This document shows positions 17,338 through 26,651 of a stretch of 64,000 nt of DNA, piece by piece (the first letter of the stretch is position 1; every line of letters begins with the position of its first letter). The stretch is from contig OZ220675.1 of assembly GCA_965116325.1 (NCBI GenBank), positions 1,426,001 through 1,490,000 on the forward strand. Direction: 5' to 3'. The notes beneath the pieces are model-generated. The model saw only the letters and a program-made list of their open reading frames with translations, made no database searches and was not told the origin of the DNA. Position numbers and translations under genes: made by a program. This stretch comes from JAGWBF01 sp965116325 (GTDB lineage: Bacteria > Chloroflexota > Dehalococcoidia > Lucifugimonadales > JAGWBF01).

Positions 17338-17372
17338 AAGAGTTCATCCTCCATAGGAGTTGGAGTTCTGCA

Positions 17373-17568
17373 TTATAGACGCCCGGAGCGTCCTTTCTCA
17401 GTGCGTGACAAATGCGCCTCCCTCAGGAATCCAACTTTCTTCCAAGTGTCTCTCAACTCGCCCATGACCGAGCTGAGCATCAGATCTTGTGGCTGTTGAC
17501 TCCCGTCGAGAAACAGCGCATGGCTTATCCGCTTCCCATACTAGCCTTTCGTCTATGATCTCCGTCAA
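17373..17568 (-). pseudogene. Possible frameshifted small gene
   Basis: TTG 17568 is preceded by GGAGG at 7-nt spacing and opens MTEIIDERLVWEADKP. The protein-like reading then appears to pass into another frame (ALFLDGSQQPQDLM, onward to GELRDTWKKVGF), ending at TAA 17373-17375. One base change near 17530 would join them into about 65 aa. No family recognised. Confidence 0.3.
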
Positions 17569-17683
17569 AATAGATCCTCCTGGGCCAAACCATTGACTTC
17601 CAAAAGGATTTCTTGCAAGCCTTGCACGCTACGCTGACAGATGAGTAAATGTAGTCTCGGATTGCCGAAAGGGAGTTCGTCGA

Positions 17684-18877
17684 ATGCCAACAAGGTCTGC
17701 GACAGTCGATATTGTTCCTAAGGTCCTGGCTTGGGCCAGGACGTCGAGCGGTCTGTCACGTGGTGCTTTGTCATCGCTGATGAAGGTGGAAAGCGACGTC
17801 ATAGCAGAGTGGGAACGAGACAGTTCAAGAACAGAGTTGACGGTTGTTCAAATTGAGGCACTTGCCAAGCACTTTAGGCGCCCCGTGATTTCACTTCTTC
17901 TGAACCAGCCTCCCCCAGACGCCACGATGCCCACAGACTTCAGACGTTCAGACTATCGATCACGGAGTTATTCTCCGGAATTGCGGTTGGCCGCTCGTCG
18001 AGCACGGCGTCTGCAGAAGTTGGCTTCCGGACTACTCCAAACGGTAAACCCGACCCGAGTTGCCGAGCTGCCTCAATTTTCTCAAGGGACCGCAGCTCCT
18101 GACGAGGCTGCAAGTCAATTGCGAGATCTGCTGGCGTTCCCCAAAGATATCCATAGCAGGTGGAGAGACTCGTTCGGGGCTTTTAGAGGATGGCGCTCCG
18201 TAATTGAAGAACTCGATATATTGGTATTCAGTTCCAATTTTCTACGGGAGGAGGCTCAAGGATTCAGTATTTCTGACACACAACCCTGGGTCATTGTCGT
18301 AAGCGCAAAGGACTCTCCATCGGCCAGGTCCTTTACTCTGTGGCACGAGTTGGGCCACTTGCTGCTGAGAAATGGAGGCATTTGCTCTGGAAATGACTCT
18401 TCGGATGAACCAGTTGAACCTTTGCAGTCGGTGGAAGATTGGTGCAACCGATTTGCCGAGTCCGTCCTTGTTGACAGGGACTTGTTGGCCCAAAGACCCG
18501 AAACAGACGCTGTGATTAATCGTATTCCGGGATACGAGAACGCACTTCGGCGCTTAGCCGGACATTTCCGGGTTAGTCAACAAGTTGCGCTGTATCGCAT
18601 GCGCCATATGGGTCTGTTAACGACTGCCAACTTTCGACACGAATTCAACCGGGTGATGAGTGAACAGAATCTATCCAAGTCAGCCAAGCGAGACAACCGA
18701 TCCGAGCAGATGAGACGCAACATCCCACGAGAAGTTGTTGCTGAGCGGGGCCCAACTTTTACTCGTGCAATATTGCAAGCATTTGACCAAGGTGGTCTGA
18801 CACGATCAGATGTATCAGATTACCTTGGCGTGCGTTCGAAGCACTTGGAAAGCATTCGCCGGGAAGCGCACAGGTAA
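17684..18877 (+). CDS. XRE-type helix-turn-helix plus ImmA/IrrE metallopeptidase
   Basis: A 397-aa two-domain protein. Residues about 10-75 resemble an XRE DNA-binding domain, followed by the linker PTDFRRSDYRSRSYSPELR typical of this family. The ImmA/IrrE domain has the zinc motif WHELGHLLL (HExxH form, about residue 225) and a downstream acidic region (WCNRFAESVLV). ImmA/IrrE proteins cleave repressors or act as antitoxins. It stops 6 nt before a PIN-type gene, and a third PIN gene overlaps that, so the three form one operon. GC is lower than the flanks. The start is taken as ATG 17684. Confidence 0.85.
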   Translation: MPTRSATVDIVPKVLAWARTSSGLSRGALSSLMKVESDVIAEWERDSSRTELTVVQIEALAKHFRRPVISLLLNQPPPDATMPTDFRRSDYRSRSYSPELRLAARRARRLQKLASGLLQTVNPTRVAELPQFSQGTAAPDEAASQLRDLLAFPKDIHSRWRDSFGAFRGWRSVIEELDILVFSSNFLREEAQGFSISDTQPWVIVVSAKDSPSARSFTLWHELGHLLLRNGGICSGNDSSDEPVEPLQSVEDWCNRFAESVLVDRDLLAQRPETDAVINRIPGYENALRRLAGHFRVSQQVALYRMRHMGLLTTANFRHEFNRVMSEQNLSKSAKRDNRSEQMRRNIPREVVAERGPTFTRAILQAFDQGGLTRSDVSDYLGVRSKHLESIRREAHR

Positions 18878-18883
18878 CGACGG

Positions 18884-19510
18884 ATGGCTCTAGAACAGTT
18901 GGAAAAACTATACTGCGTCGACACAAGCGCTTTACTCTTCATTGCGGATGCATATCCTGCTGATGCCTTCCCTGAAGTTTGGACTACATTGGCAGCGTTG
19001 ACCGAGAGGGGAGACCTTGTTGCCGCAAGGGAGGTGCGGCGGGAACTGGAATCAAAAGACGACAACGGTGCCTATTCATGGGCTATTGACAATCGCTCAT
19101 TGTTCCAACCCCTTGATCGCAACCAAATAGCTCTTGCCAGGGAGATTGTCAATTCGGATGACTTTAGTGGTCTTGTAGACTTTGACTCAGAATTACCTGA
19201 TGCCGTCCCATTCACTGTAGCCCTAGCGATATCCCTAACCCATGAACAGACGAGTTTCCTACGTGTACCCCCCGCGGTTGTAGCTGTCTCGTCTCCGATT
19301 CGCCCTGTCGGGTTGGCCGAGGTATGCGAAAGTTTCGTTGGACGAGTAAGGTTTCTTTCCCCTTATCAAATGTTGCGAGAAGTCAATCTCGACGTTCCAG
19401 AGCCCGGGGGTCGAGGATTAGCCGACCTCTATGGGATTTGGAGGGATCTTGACATCACTGCCCAGGATGCTATTGACGCTAAGCTTAAGTTTGGGCCCGA
19501 TAGGCTTTGA
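18884..19510 (+). CDS. DUF4411-like PIN-domain protein
   Basis: A 208-aa protein. The N-terminal half matches the DUF4411 pattern that commonly follows ImmA/IrrE genes: first acidic strand YCVDTSALLFIADAYP, then VAAREVRRELESKDD as the second acidic motif. The second half departs from the canonical PIN end, so catalytic competence is uncertain. Only 6 nt separate it from the ImmA gene, and it overlaps the next gene by 4 nt (TTGA). Known pairs of this type behave as toxin-antitoxin modules; function here is inferred from that. Confidence 0.65.
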   Translation: MALEQLEKLYCVDTSALLFIADAYPADAFPEVWTTLAALTERGDLVAAREVRRELESKDDNGAYSWAIDNRSLFQPLDRNQIALAREIVNSDDFSGLVDFDSELPDAVPFTVALAISLTHEQTSFLRVPPAVVAVSSPIRPVGLAEVCESFVGRVRFLSPYQMLREVNLDVPEPGGRGLADLYGIWRDLDITAQDAIDAKLKFGPDRL

Positions 19511-19911
19511 TTTACTTGCTCGATACCAACGCCTTGCTGGGTTTCCTTGTCGGGTTTCCTCATTTGTCCCGCAGAGCACTCTCTGTCATAAGTCGCCCTG
19601 ATCTTGGGGACAAACTTGCTATACCATCGATTTGCTTGGTCGAGGCTTGGGATGTGGCGCGAAAAAAGCGACGGCAGTTCACGGACTACAATCAGGTCAA
19701 TAGGCTGATAAGGTCGAGGGGAATACTCGTGGAGACACTTACCTTGACAGTAGTTCAGAAATTGCCTGACTTGTGGGAGGATTCAAGAGACATGGTGATT
19801 TTGGCCACCGCAATGGACTTGCAGGAACGCCACGGTCCAGGCAACGTAACCATCATCACTACCGATTCCAAATTCCACAGTAACCCACTTGCACTGTCAT
19901 GCTTATGCTAG
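19507..19911 (+). CDS. PIN-domain protein, VapC-like
   Basis: A 134-aa PIN domain of VapC size. Acidic residues are in the expected places: LLDTNALLGFL (first Asp), PSICLVEAWDVARK (Glu) and DSRDMVILATAMDL followed by IITTDSKF (third and fourth Asp). This is consistent with a Mg-dependent RNase. The TTG start overlaps the preceding stop. No VapB-type antitoxin accompanies it, so any neutralisation would have to come from the ImmA-type or DUF4411-like partner. Confidence 0.8.
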   Translation: MIYLLDTNALLGFLVGFPHLSRRALSVISRPDLGDKLAIPSICLVEAWDVARKKRRQFTDYNQVNRLIRSRGILVETLTLTVVQKLPDLWEDSRDMVILATAMDLQERHGPGNVTIITTDSKFHSNPLALSCLC

Positions 19912-20418
19912 AGTCGGCTCCGAGCGCCTCCTTAAACGCTGCCGACCTTACCCCGACACTAGCAACACTACCTTCATAGTATCTTAGCCTAACCTAGATT
20001 TGTCGTTGTCCAGGTCCTGCCTGTATCTCGATGTGCGCTCGCCGGCAATCTGCACGGGCACCTTTGTTCCAATCCTCTTACTGCGCTTCGCAAGAGAAGC
20101 GCAGGCCAGAATCTCTGCGATTTGACTGTTTCCTGAGGGCGACGGAACTTCCTTACACGCTGTTATCGGCTCCACTTTCTCCTGTTGTGTTGTGGGAATC
20201 ACTAGAGAGACTTCTCATGGCAATAGCCGACAAATGGTGCACGTACATTCTCAAGCTCTTTCCTAACTCCTCCAGGGTTTGCTGCAAGTTGGTCTACGTT
20301 AGCCAACATGACGACTCCGCACTTCTGTGCTTCCCTCAAGGCATGACGAAAGGGATTGCAACCTACGTGGGTTGGGCTTAGAATCAAGCTTTCTCATTCA
20401 CTGCCTCAAGAGGCCTAG
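19912..20418. other. Gene-poor stretch with possible decayed coding sequence
   Basis: About 500 nt of lower-GC sequence. On the minus strand, 20387-20202 and 20202-19984 read as two protein-like pieces in different frames (for example NPFRHALREAQKCGVVMLAN), which could be a frameshifted remnant. I recognise no family and see no ribosome-binding site. Confidence 0.3.
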
Positions 20419-21654
20419 TTGCAACAAACCGACAGAGAAAGCTCCACGGACTTAAGAGAACGACGCGGTTTCGTCTTAGGCAGCTTATCTCTAGGCCACG
20501 GCATCTCCCACCTCTTCTCCCAGGGTTTCCCCCTCCTTCTCACCGAAATCTCCGCCGCCATGGGCTTCAGCAACGTCCAGAACGCCAGCGTGTTCGCGGT
20601 GCGCCAGGTTGGGTCCGGGTTCATCAACCTGGGAGGCGGGCCCCTGGTCGATATGTTCAGGTACCACTGGGGCCTCATCCTTACGGGCTGCATGCTCTTC
20701 CATGGCATCACCTTCGCCCTCATGGGGGCCACGCCCAACTACGCTTTCCTAGTTGTTGTCTCCCTGCTATTCGCCGTTCCGGGTTCCCTGTGGCACCTCC
20801 CGGCCGCGGCAGCACTATCTCAGCGGTTCCCCGACCGGCGGGGCTTTGCCGTCACCCTTCACGGCTTTGGAGCCAATATTGGCAACGTTTTAGGTCCCAT
20901 AATGACCGGGGGCATCCTTGGGCTGATCACCTGGAGACCCACCTTCTTCATCTACGCCGCCCCCTATTTCGTCGCCACCCTCCTGGTCTGGTGGGCGCTG
21001 AAGGGCTTGGGGCATTCGGGAGGGGAATACGGCGGCTCCAGGAAGCTGGGCGCCCAGATCCGGGAGACCGTCGGGCTGCTCAGAAATCCCCTGATAGCAG
21101 GGTTGGCGATAGCAGCTATGCTCCGCACCATTGGGCTGAGCGCCGTAACCAACTGGACCCCCTTCTACCTCAAGGAGCCCCTGGCCGAAGGAGGCCTGGC
21201 CATGGGGAACCTGGAGGCCGGCATCTTCCTCACCATCCTCACGGGCATCGGCATCCTGTCTACACCGGTCCTGGGTGAGCTTTCGGACCGGTTCGGGCGC
21301 AAGATGGTGATGCTGCCAGGCTTCATCGCCGCAGCCATCCTGTCGATGCTGGTGGTGCCTGCGGGAGAGTCCAGCAGGTGGATGCTGGGCATAGTTCTGG
21401 CCGCCATGGGGATATTCGCCTACTCCCTCCACCAGCTGCTGCAGGCATCGGTCCTAGATGTGGTCGGAAGGGGCACCGAAGCGAGGGCCATAGGCTTGCT
21501 GTTCGGTTTCAGCGGAATGCTGGGCATAGCCACGCCCTTCATCGCTTCGCTAATTATCGACAATTATGGGGGCTATGGCTCCATCTTCTACTATGCCGGG
21601 ATCCTGACGGCGGCAACCGCCTTGATGGTGGCCATACTTCCCTTGAAACGGTGA
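20419..21654 (+). CDS. Major facilitator superfamily transporter (paralogue 1)
   Basis: A 411-aa integral membrane protein with about 12 hydrophobic segments. An MFS loop signature appears as GELSDRFGRKMVM after TM8 and a related DRRGFAVTLHGFGANIGNV after TM4. The substrate is unknown. TTG 20419 follows AAGAGG at 5-nt spacing. A second copy with the same N-terminal signature (RGFVLGSLSxGHGxSHLF) starts 36 nt downstream, so this is a tandem duplication. Confidence 0.85.
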   Translation: MQQTDRESSTDLRERRGFVLGSLSLGHGISHLFSQGFPLLLTEISAAMGFSNVQNASVFAVRQVGSGFINLGGGPLVDMFRYHWGLILTGCMLFHGITFALMGATPNYAFLVVVSLLFAVPGSLWHLPAAAALSQRFPDRRGFAVTLHGFGANIGNVLGPIMTGGILGLITWRPTFFIYAAPYFVATLLVWWALKGLGHSGGEYGGSRKLGAQIRETVGLLRNPLIAGLAIAAMLRTIGLSAVTNWTPFYLKEPLAEGGLAMGNLEAGIFLTILTGIGILSTPVLGELSDRFGRKMVMLPGFIAAAILSMLVVPAGESSRWMLGIVLAAMGIFAYSLHQLLQASVLDVVGRGTEARAIGLLFGFSGMLGIATPFIASLIIDNYGGYGSIFYYAGILTAATALMVAILPLKR

Positions 21655-21690
21655 CCCTAGTAAGCCCGTAATCTCCACAGGGAGCTTAGC

Positions 21691-22987
21691 TTGGTAGAAG
21701 CTTCTACCAGTGAGTCCACTAGCGCTCGCAGCAACCGCGGCTTTGTCCTGGGCAGCTTGTCCTTTGGCCACGGGGTGTCCCATCTCTTCGATCAGGGCTT
21801 CCCCTTGGTGCTGACAGAGATCTCCGCCACAATGGGATTTGGCAGCTTACAGCAGGCCCTCCTGTTCGGCATACGCCAGGGAGGGTCGGCGCTGGTCAGC
21901 CTGGGAGGCGGGCCCGTGGTGGACATGATGAAGCCCCGCTGGGGGACCATCCTGACCTGCTGCATGATCGGCGCGGCGGCCGGGTTCATCTTCATGGGCG
22001 CGTCCCCCAACCTCTGGGTGCTGGCAATTGCGGTGGCAGTGTTCTCCATTCCCGGCTCCCTGTGGCACCTTCCAGCAGGGGCGGCCCTGTCCCAGCGGTT
22101 CGCCGACCGGCGAGGCTTCGCCATATCCATCCATGGCTTTGGCGCCAACATGGGCAACGCCATCGGTCCGATACTGGCCGGGACCCTGCTGGGGATACTT
22201 CTCTGGCGTTACGTGTACTACATCTATGCCATTCCCTGCGTCCTTGTGGCAGCCTTCGTCTGGTGGTCCCTCAAGGACCTGGGCAAGTACGGCCAAGCAA
22301 CCGAGCGCATCCGGCTGAGCGTGCAGTTCCGGGAGGCCTTGGCGCTGCTGAAGGAGCCGGTGGTCGTGGGCCTTACCGTGGCGGCCATGCTGCGAGGCAT
22401 CGGGCTGGATGCCATCTTCAGCTGGACCCCCTTCTACCTCAAGGGAACAGAAGACGGCCTGGGCATGGGCAACATAGAGGCGGGCTTCTACGTTGCCCTT
22501 GTGACGGGAATGGGCATGGGCAACATAGGCGGGCTTCTACGTTGCCCTTGTGACGGGAATGGGCATCGTTTCGACACCGGTGCTGGGGTCCCTTTCCGAC
22601 CGGTACGGACGGAAGGCTGTGCTGGTCCCGGGCCTGGCTGCTGCAGCAGTCCTGTCCTATCTCGTCGTGCCCACGGGGGACAGCCTTCTGCTCATTCCCC
22701 TATTTGCCGTGATGGGGCTCTTCAGCTTCGCCCTGCACCAGATAATGCTGGCTGCCGTGCTGGATGTGGTGGGCCAGGGGACGGAAGCCAAGGCCATCGG
22801 GCTGATCTTCGGCATCAACGGCCTCATCGGAATTGGGTCTCCCTTTGTCGCCTCGGTTATCATTGAATATCTGGGCGGGTACGGCACCATCTTCTACTAT
22901 GCGGCAGCCATGACCGCCCTGGCCGCGGTGCTGGTAGCCTTCATTCCCATGAGACTACGACTTGCCCCGGCCCCGGAAAGAAGGTGA
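21691..22987 (+). pseudogene. MFS transporter paralogue 2, frameshifted by a tandem duplication
   Basis: Starts at TTG 21691 (GGAG 6 nt upstream) and matches paralogue 1 along its length. At 22512 a 49-nt near-copy of the preceding 51 nt (22461-22511) is inserted. As 49 is not a multiple of three, the frame shifts by one. The original frame runs on as nonsense to 22866, while the true C-terminal half (from about 22561, GIVSTPVLGSLSDRYGRK) continues to 22987. Removing the extra 49 nt restores a protein of about 415 aa. It may be a real inactivation, a phase-variable state or an assembly error. Confidence 0.85.
22461..22560 (+). repeat. Tandem duplication 51 + 49 bp inside MFS gene
   Basis: Copy 1 at 22461-22511 and copy 2 at 22512-22560 are identical except that copy 2 lacks two bases (ATAGAGGCGG becomes ATAGGCGG). 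The net change is +49 bp. Confidence 0.92.
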
Positions 22988-22990
22988 GCC

Positions 22991-23467
22991 TTGACGACGG
23001 AACCCGAAGTTAGAGTCCGGCTTGCCGAGACTAGCGATCTGGATACCATCGTGGACATGGTGGCGGCCATCACCTGGGAGACTGAAGGCCGGGAACAGGA
23101 CAAGGACCGCCTGATCAAGAGCACCACCCAGCTCTTCGATAACCCAGCCAAGGGCTTCTGCCTGGTGGCCGATGCCGGAGGCCAGGTGGTGGGAATCGTG
23201 GTCGTCACCTACCTCTGGAGCTACTACCGCAGCGGCACCACCTGGTGGCTCGAGGCGGTGTATGTGCACGCCGACTGGCGGAGGCGGGGAGTGTTCAGCC
23301 TCCTGTATGACCAGGTGCTGCAGTGGGCTCGGAGCAGCACCGACTCCATAGGCATAGGCCTGCGTGTGGTCCACGATAACCATGTTGCCAAGGCCGCCTA
23401 CGCCCGCAAGGGGATGTCCGAAGCCCCACCCCGCCACGAGACCTACTACGCCGCCTTCGAGCAATAG
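22991..23467 (+). CDS. GNAT-family N-acetyltransferase
   Basis: A 158-aa single GNAT domain. The acetyl-CoA pyrophosphate-binding motif is in WLEAVYVHADWRRRGVFSLLYD (RxxG form, about residues 86-105). VVHDNHVAKAAYARKGM near the end is the typical final strand-helix. The acceptor substrate is unknown. TTG 22991 starts 3 nt past the MFS stop with AAGGTGAG upstream, so it is probably co-transcribed with the transporters. Confidence 0.88.
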   Translation: MTTEPEVRVRLAETSDLDTIVDMVAAITWETEGREQDKDRLIKSTTQLFDNPAKGFCLVADAGGQVVGIVVVTYLWSYYRSGTTWWLEAVYVHADWRRRGVFSLLYDQVLQWARSSTDSIGIGLRVVHDNHVAKAAYARKGMSEAPPRHETYYAAFEQ

Positions 23468-23527
23468 CTGGGGGCCAAGGCCCGGTGCTATACTGGGGAG
23501 CGCTACTCCCCTTCTGAGGAGGTTCCC

Positions 23528-25768
23528 GTGGTTACTGCTTTTTCTGCTGTCGGCCAATCTGTCACCAGGGGTGAAGGCCCCGACAAGGTTACCGGCCAAG
23601 CTCGCTACACCGCCGATGTGCTGCTGCCTGGGATGCTGTGGGGGAAGGTCCTCAGGAGCCCCTTCCCCCACGCCAGAATCGTAAGCATCGACACTTCGAA
23701 GGCCAAGGCCCTGCCCGGCGTCCACGCCGTGATAACGGGACAAGATATCCCGGACCGCAGGGTGGGCCGAAGGCTGAAGGATTTTCCTGTGCTGGCCAGG
23801 GACAGGGTGGTGTTCGTCGGGGAGAAGGTGGCAGCAGTGGCAGCCGAGACCCCGGACATAGCCGAAGAGGCGTTGCTGCTCATCGACGTGGAGTACGAAG
23901 ACCTGACGGCGGTGTTCGACCCCTTCGAGGCGATGCAGCCCGACGCCCCCGTCCTGCATCCCGACCTGGCATCCTACATCGGCCTTCCCGCCCCCGCCTC
24001 CACCATTGCCGAAAACAACGTCTTTGCCCACAACGTCTGGTCCAAGGGGGACATCGAGCAGGGCTTCGCCGAAGCGGACCTGGTCTTCGAGCACACCTTC
24101 ACAACCCAGATGGTGCACCAGGTCTATATCGAGCCCCACGCCTGCGTTGCCAAGGTGGAGGACGACGGCCGGGTCCAGATGTGGATCAACAACAAGGCCC
24201 CCTTCACTCTCCGCGCCCAGCTTGCCGCCGCCTGGGATATGCCCGAAACCAACATCACCCTGAACGTGACCAGCATCGGGGGCGATTTCGGAGGCAAGGG
24301 CGACTTCATGGACGGCCCCCTCTGCTACTACCTGGCCCTCCACTCGGGCAGGCCCGTCAAGATGGTGATGGACTACATCCAGGAGTTCCTGGCAGGCAAC
24401 CCCAGGCACCCCACCCACATCACCCTGAAGTCGGGCCTCAAGAAGGACGGCACCCTGGTTGCCAGGCAGGCAAGGGTCGTGTTCAACAGCGGCGCTTCCG
24501 GGGCCTTCAAGCCCGGCGTGTTCATTCGGGGCGCCGACCATGTTTGCGGCGACTACAACATCCCCCACACCCGCATCGACAGCTACATGGTTTACACCAA
24601 CACCGTCCCGTGCGGGCACATGCGCTCCCCCGGCAAACCCCAGGTCATCTACGCCGTGGAAGCCCACACAGACATGATCGCCCGGGAGCTGGGCATCGAC
24701 CCCTACCAATTCCGCCTGCAGAACTCCCTGCGGGAAGGAGACTCCTCGCCCATCGGCGAAGAGTACGAGCACATCAGGGGCATCGAGTGCCTGGAGCGAG
24801 CCGCCGAAGCCTCCAACTGGAACACCCCCAAGGCCGGGCCCTACGTGGGCCGTGGAATGGCCATCTCGGACCTTCCCCAGGGCACCGGGGAGTCCACCGC
24901 CAAGGTGATCCTGGACGCCGACGGCAAGGCCACCCTCATGATGTCCCTTTGGGATACGGGCACCGGCGCCCACACCATCTTCCGGCAGATGGTAGCCGAG
25001 GTTCTGACCATTCCCGTGGACCGGGTCGAATACCTGACCCAGAACACCGATGCTGTGCCCTTCGACTCGGGTTCCGGCGGCAGCCGGGTCACCTACACGT
25101 CGGGCCCGGCGGTCGTGGGCGCCGCCAACGAGCTTAGGGACCGGCTGATTGCCCGGGCGGCCGAGCTGTACAACTGCTCCTCCGATGATGTTCAGCTTCG
25201 CGACGGCAACGTAATCACCCCCAGCGGCCCGGTCTCGGTGCAGCAGGTGGCTGCCCAAGCCTTCGCCGCCGATGAGGAGCCCCTCGCGGGGGAGTCCACC
25301 TTCGCCTCCAAACCCCCGGAGATAACCTCCTTCTGCGTTCAGGTGGCCGAGGTGGAGGTGGACCCGGAGACGGGACAGGTGGATGTCAAGAAGATCACCA
25401 CCATCCACGATGTGGGCACGGTGCTGAACCCCATGGCCCACCAGGGCCAGATAGACGGTGGCACCATCATGGGCTTGGGCTACGCCACCATGGAGGAGAT
25501 GTTGGTGGAGGACGGCCGGGTGAACACCCTGAGCATGGGCGACTACAAGGTGCCCACCATCAGGGACATCCCCGAGCTGGTCACCGTGCTGCTGGAGCCA
25601 ACGCCGGGGCCGGCGCCCTTCGAGAGCAAGGGCATCGGCGAGAGCGCAAACATCCCGACAGCCGGGGCCATCGCCAACGCCGTCCACGACGCCATCGGCG
25701 TGCCCATCACAGACCTGCCCATCACCGCTGAGAAGGTCCTGGCCGCCCTGAAGGCGAAGGGGAGCTAG
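23528..25768 (+). CDS. Molybdenum hydroxylase large subunit (xanthine dehydrogenase/CoxL family)
   Basis: A 746-aa molybdopterin-cytosine-dinucleotide-type catalytic subunit. It opens with RGEGPDKVTGQARYTADV, typical of the family. It has GGDFGGKGDF for cofactor binding, CGHMRSPGKPQ at the substrate-loop position where CO dehydrogenases carry a Cys motif, and the catalytic Glu in SKGIGESANIPTAGA. It is therefore an aldehyde or heterocycle hydroxylase rather than a form I CO dehydrogenase. GTG 23528 has AGGAGG 5 nt upstream. No small (Fe-S) or medium (FAD) subunit is adjacent, so partners must be encoded elsewhere. Confidence 0.88.
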   Translation: MVTAFSAVGQSVTRGEGPDKVTGQARYTADVLLPGMLWGKVLRSPFPHARIVSIDTSKAKALPGVHAVITGQDIPDRRVGRRLKDFPVLARDRVVFVGEKVAAVAAETPDIAEEALLLIDVEYEDLTAVFDPFEAMQPDAPVLHPDLASYIGLPAPASTIAENNVFAHNVWSKGDIEQGFAEADLVFEHTFTTQMVHQVYIEPHACVAKVEDDGRVQMWINNKAPFTLRAQLAAAWDMPETNITLNVTSIGGDFGGKGDFMDGPLCYYLALHSGRPVKMVMDYIQEFLAGNPRHPTHITLKSGLKKDGTLVARQARVVFNSGASGAFKPGVFIRGADHVCGDYNIPHTRIDSYMVYTNTVPCGHMRSPGKPQVIYAVEAHTDMIARELGIDPYQFRLQNSLREGDSSPIGEEYEHIRGIECLERAAEASNWNTPKAGPYVGRGMAISDLPQGTGESTAKVILDADGKATLMMSLWDTGTGAHTIFRQMVAEVLTIPVDRVEYLTQNTDAVPFDSGSGGSRVTYTSGPAVVGAANELRDRLIARAAELYNCSSDDVQLRDGNVITPSGPVSVQQVAAQAFAADEEPLAGESTFASKPPEITSFCVQVAEVEVDPETGQVDVKKITTIHDVGTVLNPMAHQGQIDGGTIMGLGYATMEEMLVEDGRVNTLSMGDYKVPTIRDIPELVTVLLEPTPGPAPFESKGIGESANIPTAGAIANAVHDAIGVPITDLPITAEKVLAALKAKGS

Positions 25769-26115
25769 GAGCCTTCACCCTCCCCCTAGCCCCCTCCCAT
25801 CGAGGGAGGGGGGATAGACAGGCCCCCTCTCCCCTGGCGGGAGAGAAATCATTAGGCAAAATCGTCGTTCCCGCGAAAGCGGGAACCTACTTGGCCCAAA
25901 GCGAGGCAGCGGATAGGGCTATGGTCGGTAGCAAAACTGAGCCTGCCCGTTCCCCTTCGATTTCCCTCAGGGCGAACGGGCGGCGGGGCAAGGGATTAGC
26001 GCTGAGTAGACTCCCGCTTTCGCGGGAGTGACGATGGAGGCGGCGGGAGTGACCGTAGGGGCTGAGGACGTGGCGGGAGGGGGGCTTGAATCTACTGACG
26101 TGTCGGAGGTAGCCG
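25769..26115. repeat. Repeat-rich intergenic region
   Basis: Family D arms (CCCTCCCCCTAGCCCCCTCCC type) at 25779-25850, family B at 25863-25887 (inverted) and 26008-26033, and family A (inverted) at 25943-25983. No gene was seen until the ribosome-binding site of the peroxiredoxin. Confidence 0.75.
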
Positions 26116-26640
26116 ATGGCTAGCAAGCTGGTGCAGGGAGACAAGTTCCCTGCCATGACCCTGAACCTCACCGATGGCCGAAGCATCCAGCTTCCCGGCG
26201 ATATGTCCGGGCGCTACCTGGCCCTCCTTTTCTACCGCGGCAAGTGGTGACCCTACTGCCGCCGGCAGTTAGCCAGCTATCAGGCAAACCTGGAAGAGCT
26301 ACAGCAGCTTGGCGTAGAGGTCATCGGCGCCACGGTGGAAGACAAGGAAACCGCCACCGAGACGGTGCAGGAAGACGGGCTTACCTTCCCCCTGGCCTAC
26401 GGCATCACCGAAGAGGATGTGCGGGAGCTGGACCCATGGTGGGCCGAAGACCACCGCGGGCGGTACCTTCAGCCCATGGAGTTCCTGTTGCTGCGGGGAG
26501 GGACCGCCTTCGGCTCCATGTACGCCTCCGGTCCCTTGGGGCGCATCGCCATCGAGCAGGTGCTGACCTCGGTGCGGGGTAGAGAGAAGCGCAGGTTGGA
26601 GCAGGAAAGCGGCTCGGAGCAGCCTGCCGCCAACAGGTAG
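26116..26640 (+). CDS. Selenocysteine-containing peroxiredoxin-like protein (TGA 26248-26250 read as Sec)
   Basis: The reading from ATG 26116 (GGAGG, 6-nt spacing) gives 174 aa if the in-frame TGA at codon 45 is decoded as Sec. The sequence around it, FYRGKW-U-PYCRRQLASYQ, matches the AhpC/TSA-like family in which this position is the first Cys of CPYC. The reading continues without interruption to TAG 26640 with family-like content (GVEVIGATVEDKETATETV). It would reduce peroxides through a U-x-x-C centre. A hairpin follows the TGA. Read as a stop, TGA would leave a useless 44-aa fragment. Confidence 0.85.
26255..26269 (+). promoter_or_regulatory. Candidate bacterial SECIS hairpin, peroxiredoxin 1
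   Basis: The stem ACTGCC/GGCAGT (6 bp) with loop GCC begins 4 nt after the TGA. The loop has a leading G, as bacterial SECIS elements require. It is closer to the TGA than the usual spacing, so the exact fold is uncertain. Confidence 0.45.
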
Positions 26641-26651
26641 CCGAGGACCGC

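Noticed and set aside
22955..25687. Very long open reading on the minus strand opposite the molybdenum hydroxylase gene
   Set aside because: It is an antisense shadow, His/Gly/Val-rich as expected from reversed GC-rich codons, with no family match; the plus-strand protein has clear motifs.
23528..25768. Considered as form I CO dehydrogenase large subunit
   Set aside because: The active-site loop reads CGHMRSPGKPQ, not the AYxCSFR Cys motif, and no S or M subunit genes are adjacent.
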